A model generated the notes under the pieces. The model saw only the letters and a list, made by a program, of their open reading frames with translations. It was not told where the DNA came from and searched no databases. From assembly GCA_013002625.1 (NCBI GenBank), contig JABDJE010000350.1, forward strand, positions 1 through 8,269: a DNA stretch of 8,269 nt. Reading direction: 5' to 3'. This DNA is from Saprospiraceae bacterium (GTDB lineage Bacteria; Bacteroidota; Bacteroidia; Chitinophagales; Saprospiraceae). This document shows positions 1-6,549 of this stretch, one piece after another. Both the position numbers and the translations under genes were made by a program. Position 1 is the first letter of the stretch; every line of letters starts with the position of its first letter.

Positions 1-292
1 AATATCAAGAAGGCCATATTAAATGCATCTAAATAATTTGGGTATTTTTTAAATGTTTATTCTCCTGCTATTAGGAAATTATTGCATGTATGATATTAAG
101 TAGTACCTCTTTATCAAGATGTTATAAATAAGCTTTTTATCTCATAACAGCAGTACCCTAAAATCACTCACCCAGAGCAAGTACTTAACACATAACAAAA
201 AAAGCTTATGGTATTCTTTTTGGTTTAGATGGGGCACATGCTTAAGGGCATTGAATTTTACAATACTCATTAATAACCAAAACTACTCATCT
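1..292. other. AT-rich non-coding left edge
   Basis: I see no convincing protein-coding gene, tRNA or other RNA gene in this stretch. The only structures noted are a long-range inverted repeat (entered separately) and an open frame without an ATG: the frame of the small ORF at 293 is stop-free from 128, but its upstream part holds no ATG and reads as unremarkable sequence. The region may hold the promoter and leader of that small ORF. No clean TAnnTTTG box was found, so no promoter is called. Confidence 0.5.
128..209. repeat. 11-bp perfect inverted repeat with 60-nt spacer
   Basis: ATAAGCTTTTT at 128-138 is the exact reverse complement of AAAAAGCTTAT at 199-209. The 60-nt loop is long for a terminator. 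The arms are A/T-rich with an AAGCTT core, so chance is possible. It could be a leader RNA structure or a protein-binding pair upstream of the small ORF at 293. No function can be assigned. Confidence 0.3.
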
Positions 293-400
293 ATGATTCG
301 TGATGAAAATCAGGACATACTAGCAGATCTGCGATTCTGGATCGTCTTTGTGTTTTCGATTGTACTATTAAGTTTCTTGATATTGAGTTATCCTGGATAG
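293..400 (+). CDS. Possible small single-span membrane protein (35 aa)
   Basis: The ATG at 293 opens a 35-codon frame ending in TAG at 398-400. It has a polar, mostly acidic N-terminus (residues 2-14, MIRDENQDILADLR) followed by one strongly hydrophobic segment at about residues 15-32 (FWIVFVFSIVLLSFLILS) and a short PG tail. This is the layout of a small single-pass membrane protein with a cytoplasmic N-terminal head. No family is recognised. The main support beyond composition is a good + strand intrinsic terminator starting 24 nt after the stop, which implies rightward transcription here. There is no clear ribosome-binding site, which is common in Bacteroidota. It could be a chance frame in a non-coding transcript or the remnant of a longer gene, and conservation would decide. 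The neighbouring nadC is convergent, so it is not in the same operon. Confidence 0.4.
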   Translation: MIRDENQDILADLRFWIVFVFSIVLLSFLILSYPG

Positions 401-423
401 TCTTCCAAAAGATTGTTTGGAGT

Positions 424-463
424 GTGAGGTTCTCATCTCATTTTGAGGACCTCACTTTATTTT
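424..463 (+). terminator. Intrinsic terminator between the small ORF and nadC
   Basis: The arms GTGAGGTTCTCA (424-435) and TGAGGACCTCAC (444-455) pair over 12 bp with one U-G wobble around an 8-nt loop. TTTATTTTA follows on the + strand, which makes it a proper + strand terminator. The stem starts right next to the nadC stop (457-459), so it may also end the leftward operon, but on the minus strand no T-run follows directly. A second small hairpin (TCCAAA 404-409 / TTTGGA 416-421) lies beside it. Confidence 0.7.
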
Positions 464-1311
464 ATAATCTTCAGACTCATATCCAAAGATCCCGCTGAAT
501 GGGTTAATGCACCAACAGAAACGAAATTAACACCCGTCTCTGCTATACTTCTCAAAGTAGATAAATTGACCCCACCAGATGCTTCACTTTCGAATCTGCC
601 ATCAATGATTTCGACGGCCCTTTTCAGATCATCCAAATTAAAGTTATCCAACATAATTCTAGTAACACCGCCTTTCTCAAGCACTTGACTCAATTCATCC
701 AAGTTTCTAACCTCAACCGTAATATTGAGGTCCATATTATTTTCTTGAAGATATGCATGCACGCGATTGATAGCCTTTGCAATGCCACCAGACGCATCAA
801 CATGATTGTCCTTTATCATTATCCAATCATAGAGGCCATCCCTGTAATTGGTAGATCCGCCAATACGTACTGCCCATTTTTCAAGAAACCGCATGAGCGG
901 TGTCGTCTTTCTTGTATCAAGGATGGTCACATCCAGATCTTCCACGAGTTCGGCAAATTTTCTGCTCATGGTAGCTACGCCACTTAGCCTTTGCATAGTA
1001 TTCAGTACCAAGCGCTCGCCCTTTAAAAGCGTCTGCGCATAGCTTTTCACTTTAAACGCAACATCGCCATATTTGACCTGTGTACCATCAGGAATAAATA
1101 TTTCAACTTCACAATCGGGATCCAATTTCTTGAAAACATGCTCGGCAAAAGCAACACCAGCAATAACACCCGTGTCTTTCACGATTAATTGTACATCATC
1201 TCTGGCATCTGCATCTATGCATGCCAATGAAGTATGATCCCCATCTTTAATATCTTCTCTTAAGGCCGCATTGATAAATGCATCCAATAATGATTTCTTT
1301 ATTCCTTCCAA
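457..1311 (-). CDS. nadC: Quinolinate phosphoribosyltransferase (decarboxylating), NadC
   Basis: This cytosolic enzyme of de novo NAD synthesis converts quinolinate and PRPP to nicotinate mononucleotide, CO2 and PPi. The 284 residues match the family's usual length. The N-terminal open-faced sandwich domain starts at ALREDIKDGDHTS (16-28). The barrel domain carries NTMQRLSG (104-111), DTRKTTP (132-138), IKDNH (166-170), E200 in VEVRN and LDN (221-223), which cover the known substrate-binding Arg, Lys, Glu and Asp positions. Two deviations are visible: the usual GGGxNHR reads GGSTNYR (151-157), giving Tyr156 for the active-site His, and TTPG reads TTPL at residue 139. The start is TTG at 1311: an in-frame stop lies four codons upstream and the next in-frame ATG is Met106, so an ATG start is not possible. 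It is the third gene of the minus-strand operon, 31 nt after the iron-sulfur gene. Confidence 0.95.
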   Translation of the reverse strand: MEGIKKSLLDAFINAALREDIKDGDHTSLACIDADARDDVQLIVKDTGVIAGVAFAEHVFKKLDPDCEVEIFIPDGTQVKYGDVAFKVKSYAQTLLKGERLVLNTMQRLSGVATMSRKFAELVEDLDVTILDTRKTTPLMRFLEKWAVRIGGSTNYRDGLYDWIMIKDNHVDASGGIAKAINRVHAYLQENNMDLNITVEVRNLDELSQVLEKGGVTRIMLDNFNLDDLKRAVEIIDGRFESEASGGVNLSTLRSIAETGVNFVSVGALTHSAGSLDMSLKIIK

Positions 1312-1342
1312 TTGTCTGATTTAAAAATTTAATACCAATTCT

Positions 1343-2899
1343 CTATTGAATATGCTGGGTGCGAAGATCGTCAGTTTTTTCAAAAATATCCTTACTTCCA
1401 TTCTCTAATCTTAACACACCACGTGGGCAGACCGCTGCACAGATTCCACATCCGACACATGAGGCACGTACAATATTCTGTCCCTTTTGGGCATAGGATC
1501 GTACATCGATACCCATTTCACAGTAAGTAGAGCAATTGCCACAGGAAATACATTGTCCTCCGTTTGTAGTGATTCTGAATCGAGAGAAAAACTTTTGTTG
1601 CAATCCTAATATTGCCGCCATTGGACACCCAAACCTGCACCATACCCTACTGCCCATCAATGGATAGAACCCAACACCAATTACACCCGAAAAAGCCGCT
1701 CCAATCAAAAAGCCATAAGTTTTTCTTAAGTCATAAAAATTTAAAAAGACTGCGTTACCACTTCCAGTAGCATAGTTGATATACACGATACCTGGAATGA
1801 TGATGCCCAATACAGATATAATATTATTGACCCGCTTGCTGACCCCATTTTTAAATACAGGAATAAATCTGAATAATGCCACTGTGCCAAGGCATAGCCC
1901 GGCAATCAGAGCCACAAATAATCCCTTATTCATCCAGTATCCATTCGGATTGTTGTGTAAAAAACTAAAAATAACACCTGTGGTCATAACCACAGCAAAT
2001 AAAAGGACGAGGTGAATCATCCACCGCTCTATTTGCCATGCCTTAAGTGATTTATCCGATAGATGCCGGAATGGATCACCAGCTGTCTCAGCTAAGCCAC
2101 CGCAACCACATACCCATGAGCAATACCATCTCTTCCCAAAATAATAGGTCAGTATAGGAGATATGATGAAAATCATTGCTATGCCAAACAACAACATCAA
2201 TAAGCCAAAATTACCCGAAGAAAGGAATCCTTTAATGCTCCATTCATCGAAAAAATAATAGTTCAAGGGCCACATATTCTTGAAGTCGTTGTATGGATAA
2301 TTGAGACGTATGAGCAACTCAGGAATTAGAAATGCGAAGCCCAATTGAAAAAACATGACACTGATTGTCCTGACAATTTGATATTTATTATGCCTGTATT
2401 TCCAAATGAATTTAATACCAAATATCAGTATCGCCAAGGTGTAAAGTGTTCCATAGACAAACCACTGGGATGCTACTTCCCCCTTTAATGCCATGGATAG
2501 CGGATCAAAGAAATGGACCAATCCTGTGTTCCCATCGCTGTTCAATCCCAGTAAAGATGGAAACCAATACAGTAAAACATAAAACCCCGTAATGATAATA
2601 CCCAAAACCCAGGCCCATAGTCCCCTGTTCGTTAAGTTGTTGAACCAAACCCCATCATTTTTAATGCCTGCGGATTTGGTGAGGTAAGCTCTGGCAGAAA
2701 ATATTATTGTACCTGAAGCTAGCAAACTCAGGGATACCCATAACATTGTCGCATTTTGAACCTGCTTAATATTGAGCAATGCAAGGCCTAACAATAACAA
2801 TCCGACGCCACCTATGGCTGCTGCAAGCTTCTGCACACCATCTGTAAATGGCGGATGTGGATTGGCAAATGACATGCTTTTATATACTTTTTCCGCCAT
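1343..2899 (-). CDS. Ten-span membrane 4Fe-4S protein, NosR/NapH/CcoG-like
   Basis: This looks like a membrane electron-transfer protein. I count about ten hydrophobic segments, near residues 25-43, 51-69, 94-113, 145-164, 178-197, 229-253, 294-314, 326-345, 358-376 and 396-415. A first cysteine motif, CSWVCGC (C260, C264, C266), follows span 6; a second, CRFGCP (C421, C425), follows span 10. These sit where NosR/NapH/CcoG proteins carry paired CX3CP motifs, but the first has CGC instead of CP. The tail holds two ferredoxin-type [4Fe-4S] sites: C450/C453/C456/C460 and C481/C484/C487/C491-Pro. With an even number of spans, both termini and all clusters would face the cytoplasm (inference). The ATG lies 3 nt after the stop of the flavoprotein gene, which suggests translational coupling and a shared function. 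No nos, nap or cco gene is nearby, so the final acceptor is unknown. Confidence 0.85.
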   Translation of the reverse strand: MAEKVYKSMSFANPHPPFTDGVQKLAAAIGGVGLLLLGLALLNIKQVQNATMLWVSLSLLASGTIIFSARAYLTKSAGIKNDGVWFNNLTNRGLWAWVLGIIITGFYVLLYWFPSLLGLNSDGNTGLVHFFDPLSMALKGEVASQWFVYGTLYTLAILIFGIKFIWKYRHNKYQIVRTISVMFFQLGFAFLIPELLIRLNYPYNDFKNMWPLNYYFFDEWSIKGFLSSGNFGLLMLLFGIAMIFIISPILTYYFGKRWYCSWVCGCGGLAETAGDPFRHLSDKSLKAWQIERWMIHLVLLFAVVMTTGVIFSFLHNNPNGYWMNKGLFVALIAGLCLGTVALFRFIPVFKNGVSKRVNNIISVLGIIIPGIVYINYATGSGNAVFLNFYDLRKTYGFLIGAAFSGVIGVGFYPLMGSRVWCRFGCPMAAILGLQQKFFSRFRITTNGGQCISCGNCSTYCEMGIDVRSYAQKGQNIVRASCVGCGICAAVCPRGVLRLENGSKDIFEKTDDLRTQHIQ

Positions 2900-2902
2900 G
2901 AC

Positions 2903-4243
2903 CTATGATTTTAAAAATGAAATAACTTGATTCAATGACCGCTTAGACCTCAATTCGATACCTTGCCCGGTTTGATGATTGTACTGTTGCAATAATGACT
3001 GTTCATAGGTCCTGAAAAACTCTGGATTAAAATCTGCAAGACAAATGTCTTTGAGTACATCTTCAATATGCGTCTTCTCCCGGATCCACTTTTCACAAAC
3101 CTCCTGTCTGAATCGAATTCCAAGGAGATTGACACCGGTCAAATTTTTATTGATGGCATGATAATTCAATCTGATTGAATGCTGGTTGTCTTCAGATTTC
3201 CAAAATAGTGATTGGGTGGCTTCTGGCAATTCTGGTGGAACATCGCCGTACACCTGATACTCAATATCCAGGAACTTGGCCGAATTAAACCAGATACCAG
3301 GGTCATATTTCTGTGGGTTATTGCAAATGCTATGTGCCACCGTTTCTCCCATCATTCTTCCTGTATACCACACAGCCTCTATGGATCGTCTTCCGGGATT
3401 AGGCGATGCCAGTTGTGCACAATCGCCAATGGCATACACATCCTCCATATTCGTTTTTAAATATTCATCAACAACAATTCCTTTGTCAATTTCAAGGATG
3501 GAGTCTTTTAAGAAAGCAACATTGGGATGCACACCTGCTGTAAGTCCGACAAAGCCACATTCTATCCGCTCACCTGTCTCTTTTACCTTAACTGCACCCA
3601 CCTTTCCAGTGCCATCATCAAGAATCGCTTCAAGATTGCCCCCCAATCGTAAGTCAATGTTATGATCCAAAATATGCTGGCTTATTATCTCGGCTTCATC
3701 CTGCGGTAAGACATTGTTCCAATAGGAAGATTCACGAACCAACATGGTAACCGGGATTTTTCTGGAATGAAACATTTCTGCCATTTCAATACCGATCAGT
3801 CCGCCCCCTACAACAACGGCTTTTTCGAGTCCTTCACTATATTTTTCCATTAGTTCTAAATCCTGAAGACTGTATAAACCATGTACGGCTTTTAGGTCCT
3901 GACCGGGCCATCCAAACTTATTGGAAGCAGAGCCCAATGCCAGAATAAGTTTGTCGTAGGCATGCTCTCCGCCAGATTTAAACTCAAGTTTTTTGCTCTC
4001 AAAGTCGATTCTCGATACATGTTCATTGATGAGATTGATTCTATTTTTCTCCCAGAAATATTCTTCATAAGGCTGTGTATCTTTCAGGCGCATGTGCCCC
4101 ATATAGATATACATTAAAGCCGTTCTGGAAAAAAAATAATCAGACTCCGAGGAAATGACATCGATTGAGTGATCACTCAATTTTCGAATCCACCTTGCTG
4201 CTGTGATACCACTAATGCCATTACCAATTATTGCAATTTTCAT
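2903..4243 (-). CDS. NAD(P)/FAD-dependent oxidoreductase
   Basis: This is a two-dinucleotide-fold flavoprotein of the pyridine nucleotide-disulfide oxidoreductase superfamily. It resembles rubredoxin/ferredoxin reductases and the N-terminal part of NirB. The FAD-binding GxGxxG is at G7/G9/G12 near the very N-terminus, the NAD(P)-binding GxGxxG at G146/G148/G151 (VVVGGGLIGIEMAE), and the second FAD motif ends in YAIGDCA (270-276). No redox-active CxxC disulfide is seen, which argues for electron transfer to a partner rather than disulfide reduction. The C-terminal part (about 300-446) has a WFNSAKFLDIEYQVYG stretch, which I recall from related Bacteroidota oxidoreductases. At 446 aa it is full length. 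It is the first gene of the leftward operon, 3 nt before the membrane Fe-S gene, its likely electron acceptor. The start ATG at 4243 sits directly before the FAD motif. The physiological substrate is not evident. Confidence 0.88.
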   Translation of the reverse strand: MKIAIIGNGISGITAARWIRKLSDHSIDVISSESDYFFSRTALMYIYMGHMRLKDTQPYEEYFWEKNRINLINEHVSRIDFESKKLEFKSGGEHAYDKLILALGSASNKFGWPGQDLKAVHGLYSLQDLELMEKYSEGLEKAVVVGGGLIGIEMAEMFHSRKIPVTMLVRESSYWNNVLPQDEAEIISQHILDHNIDLRLGGNLEAILDDGTGKVGAVKVKETGERIECGFVGLTAGVHPNVAFLKDSILEIDKGIVVDEYLKTNMEDVYAIGDCAQLASPNPGRRSIEAVWYTGRMMGETVAHSICNNPQKYDPGIWFNSAKFLDIEYQVYGDVPPELPEATQSLFWKSEDNQHSIRLNYHAINKNLTGVNLLGIRFRQEVCEKWIREKTHIEDVLKDICLADFNPEFFRTYEQSLLQQYNHQTGQGIELRSKRSLNQVISFLKS

Positions 4244-4437
4244 ATCGAGGAATATAATTATAAATGTAAACAGTACCGAACTATATGAGCTTGTCTTTTT
4301 GAGAAATATCCATCTTTTATTTTGTCGTTAATAAGACATGCAAGACATAAACAATTTATGGCCTTTTTTTAGCCTAGATTTAAAATTGAATTATCTTTAA
4401 CGACTTTCAATATTTAATTAATCTAAATTCTTAATTC
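4244..4437. promoter_or_regulatory. Divergent intergenic region with a 7-bp direct repeat
   Basis: These 194 nt separate the leftward redox/nadC operon from the rightward secreted-protein gene, so promoters for both must lie here unless transcription comes from farther away. AAGACAT occurs twice, at 4333-4339 and 4342-4348, a 9-bp period that could be an operator half-site pair. For the leftward operon no clean TAnnTTTG box was found. For the rightward gene see the box at 4391. No small gene is seen. Confidence 0.4.
4391..4400 (+). promoter_or_regulatory. Candidate -7 box, TTATCTTTAA
   Basis: TATCTTTA (4392-4399) matches five of the six fixed positions of the Bacteroidota -7 box TAnnTTTG. 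A weak -33-like TTTA (4368-4371) lies 20 nt upstream. The predicted leader to the ATG at 4438 is about 35 nt. The same 10-mer, with G for A at position 9, recurs before the next two + strand units. Confidence 0.5.
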
Positions 4438-6417
4438 ATGAAGAAAATTTTACTCACTATAATGATGGCCGTATTTGCTTCTGCTACTGTCTTTTCACAG
4501 GCAGTATTGGTTGAAGAAAACTTCAACGGCACTTTACCTGCGGACTGGTCCGTTTCCACACTGGCCTCAGATGGCGGATGGAACATTGGTTCTGCAGCTT
4601 CAATTGCATCACAATTCTGGCCTGTTACAGCGCCTCAAGATGGTTCTACATTTATAGCCACAAATGATGATGCATGTAATTGTGATAAATCAGCCGACAG
4701 ACTAATATTTCCGGCACTAGATTTATCTGCTCAAACAGGTGCATTATTCCTTTCATTCGATCTTGCTTTTGCACAAGGAACTTACGGTGCAACGGAAGCT
4801 TTATTTATTGAGGTTTCTTATGACGGCGGGACGACTTGGGAAACTGTAACTGAAGTAACGGGAGAAGGATCGATTGCGTGGAGAAGAGCCGTTTATGATG
4901 TTTCAATGGCAAACGGTAATGCTGCAGTAAACTTTGCATTCAGATACAACGACGGTGGTGGTTGGTTATTTGGAGCAGCTATTGACAACGTTACATTGAG
5001 TGTGCCCGTTGCGAATGATATGAGTGTTGTCGTTGACGATATTTACAGATTTGCAAGTATTGACGGACCTGTAAATGTTACAGGATCAATTACAAATTTA
5101 GGAGGTCAGCCATTGACTTCTTATGATATCGTATTAAATGATGGTACGAATGACATCAGTGAAACGGTTACTGGTATTGATGTAGCCCCACTTGAAACTG
5201 TTGATTTCGAAATTCCGGTTCAATTGAATGAGCCTACGAATTATGACCTTACGGTAAATGTTTCAATGCCTAATGGTGAAATGGATGCAAACGACACAGA
5301 TAACGGTGGCGCATTGGCACTGACAGGTGTTACGGGTGCTCCTGGTAAAATGTTATTCCTAGAGGAATCTACAGGTACTTGGTGCCCTTGGTGCCCTAGA
5401 GGTGCAGTATTTATGGATTTGATGGAAGAAAACTTCCCTGAATCTATTGCAGGTGTTGCAGTTCACGTTGGTGCAGCAGCTCAAGGATGGCCAGATCCAA
5501 TGGAAGTAACAAGTTATGCTACTGAATACGCTGCACTTGTGTCAGGCTTCCCTACACTTGTACTTGACAGAACATTAAATCCTGGTATCCCAGGACTAGC
5601 TGATATGATCCCTTTTGGAGAGTCATTGACTGAATTTACAAGAGAAAGACCTTCACCTATTGGATTAAATGTAGATGCTTCTGTAGATGGTGATACAAGA
5701 GAAATGACAATTGATCTTGATATTTCTGCGCACTCTAACATAGATGCAAATTATTCAGTTGCAGTTCTTATTACTGAGGATCATGTAACGGGTCCAAGTG
5801 GTAACGGCGCTGCTGGTGCACCTTATGGATATGACCAGGCAAACAATTATGCTGGCGGTGGAAACGGTCCTATGGGCGGTTGGGAAAATCTCGGTACTTA
5901 TGCACTGGGTGAAAACATTGAGTATAATCACACATTAAGACACGCTATTGGTGGTTTTAATGGTGATGCAACCCTTATCCCTGCGACCATTGCAGCTGGT
6001 GATAACTATCAGCACACAATGATGTACACCGTTCCTGACGAATTTGATTTAGAAAACATAAATGTTGTTGCCATAATATTGGATCAAGACAACAATGGTG
6101 CTTCTTATAATGCACACATTGATAGAAATGTTGAAATTATGACTGTTTCGGTTCAGGAAATAGATGCTTTGACAAACTTCGAAGTATTTCCTAATCCAAC
6201 TGAAGATGTAATTAATGTCAATATTGATTTCGATCAAAGTCAAACATTTACAATTTCTGTAATCGATGTGCTTGGTAACAGAGTACGTTCTTTGGGTAAT
6301 TTCTCAGGAAATAGCCTCAACGAATCGTTCAATGTTAATGATCTTGCATCAGGATTGTACTTATTAAGTATTCAAACTGCTGAAGGTCAGAACACACTGA
6401 GATTTACGAAGCAGTAA
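4438..6417 (+). CDS. Secreted T9SS-sorted protein with Omp28/thioredoxin-like CPWC domain
   Basis: This 659-aa protein has a Sec signal peptide (about residues 1-20, MKKILLTIMMAVFASATVFS). Next comes a beta-sandwich domain of choice-of-anchor-J/MAM-like type (about 23-188) with the TNDDACNCDKS signature (C80, C82), then a CARDB/Ig-like spacer (about 190-295). An Omp28-like, thioredoxin-fold region begins near 298 and carries TGTWCPWCPRG (C316, C319), a thioredoxin-type CxxCP motif. The C-terminal type A sorting domain starts at FEVFPNP (581-587) and ends GLYLLSIQTAEGQNTLRFTKQ-like, as in type IX secretion cargo. The protein is therefore expected to cross the outer membrane and be surface-anchored or released. 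The CPWC motif could mediate thiol-disulfide chemistry or simply form a structural disulfide; which is not known. It has its own promoter box and terminator, so it is probably a single-gene unit. The A/T-rich leader lacks a clear Shine-Dalgarno site. Confidence 0.88.
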   Translation: MKKILLTIMMAVFASATVFSQAVLVEENFNGTLPADWSVSTLASDGGWNIGSAASIASQFWPVTAPQDGSTFIATNDDACNCDKSADRLIFPALDLSAQTGALFLSFDLAFAQGTYGATEALFIEVSYDGGTTWETVTEVTGEGSIAWRRAVYDVSMANGNAAVNFAFRYNDGGGWLFGAAIDNVTLSVPVANDMSVVVDDIYRFASIDGPVNVTGSITNLGGQPLTSYDIVLNDGTNDISETVTGIDVAPLETVDFEIPVQLNEPTNYDLTVNVSMPNGEMDANDTDNGGALALTGVTGAPGKMLFLEESTGTWCPWCPRGAVFMDLMEENFPESIAGVAVHVGAAAQGWPDPMEVTSYATEYAALVSGFPTLVLDRTLNPGIPGLADMIPFGESLTEFTRERPSPIGLNVDASVDGDTREMTIDLDISAHSNIDANYSVAVLITEDHVTGPSGNGAAGAPYGYDQANNYAGGGNGPMGGWENLGTYALGENIEYNHTLRHAIGGFNGDATLIPATIAAGDNYQHTMMYTVPDEFDLENINVVAIILDQDNNGASYNAHIDRNVEIMTVSVQEIDALTNFEVFPNPTEDVINVNIDFDQSQTFTISVIDVLGNRVRSLGNFSGNSLNESFNVNDLASGLYLLSIQTAEGQNTLRFTKQ

Positions 6418-6437
6418 ACGTATAAATATATAAATGT

Positions 6438-6477
6438 CAAATGCCGGTCATTCAAAGGCCGGCATTTGTATATTTTT
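6438..6477 (+). terminator. Strong intrinsic terminator after the 659-aa gene
   Basis: CAAATGCCGGTC (6438-6449) pairs with GGCCGGCATTTG (6457-6468) over 12 bp with one U-G wobble and a 7-nt loop, followed by TATATTTTT. It begins 21 nt after the stop codon. It should separate this gene from the next one. Confidence 0.88.
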
Positions 6478-6523
6478 AGAAGACATTAACGCCTTATTAA
6501 GATTTAAATTCGGAATGATTTCT

Positions 6524-6533
6524 TTATCTTTGA
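6524..6533 (+). promoter_or_regulatory. Candidate -7 box, TTATCTTTGA
   Basis: TATCTTTG (6525-6532) is a perfect match to TAnnTTTG. A weak -33-like TTTA (6503-6506) lies 18 nt upstream. The box ends 17 nt before the ATG at 6550, so the leader is short, about 13 nt. That leader contains GAGG (6543-6546), a possible weak ribosome-binding site. Confidence 0.65.
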
Positions 6534-6549
6534 TTGAAACTCGAGGCTT

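Noticed and set aside
128..292. Longer version of the small ORF starting upstream of 293
   Set aside because: The frame is open from 128 but has no ATG before 293 (only a TTG at 251), and the extra residues show no domain or sensible topology.
443..1042. Open frames on the + strand over nadC (about 64-100 codons)
   Set aside because: They lie antisense to a well-supported conserved gene, have no recognisable domain, and read as mirror images of its codons.
2950..3665. Short frames in both directions within the flavoprotein gene (about 61-129 codons)
   Set aside because: They overlap the coding sequence of a full-length conserved oxidoreductase in other frames, and the translations look random.
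4318..4324. TATTTTG as a -7 box for the 659-aa gene
   Set aside because: It has only one base between TA and TTTG instead of two, and the box at 4391 is better placed and recurs before other genes.
5514..6243. Minus-strand frames inside the 659-aa gene
   Set aside because: They are antisense shadows of a clear secreted-protein gene, with no family match and no supporting signals.
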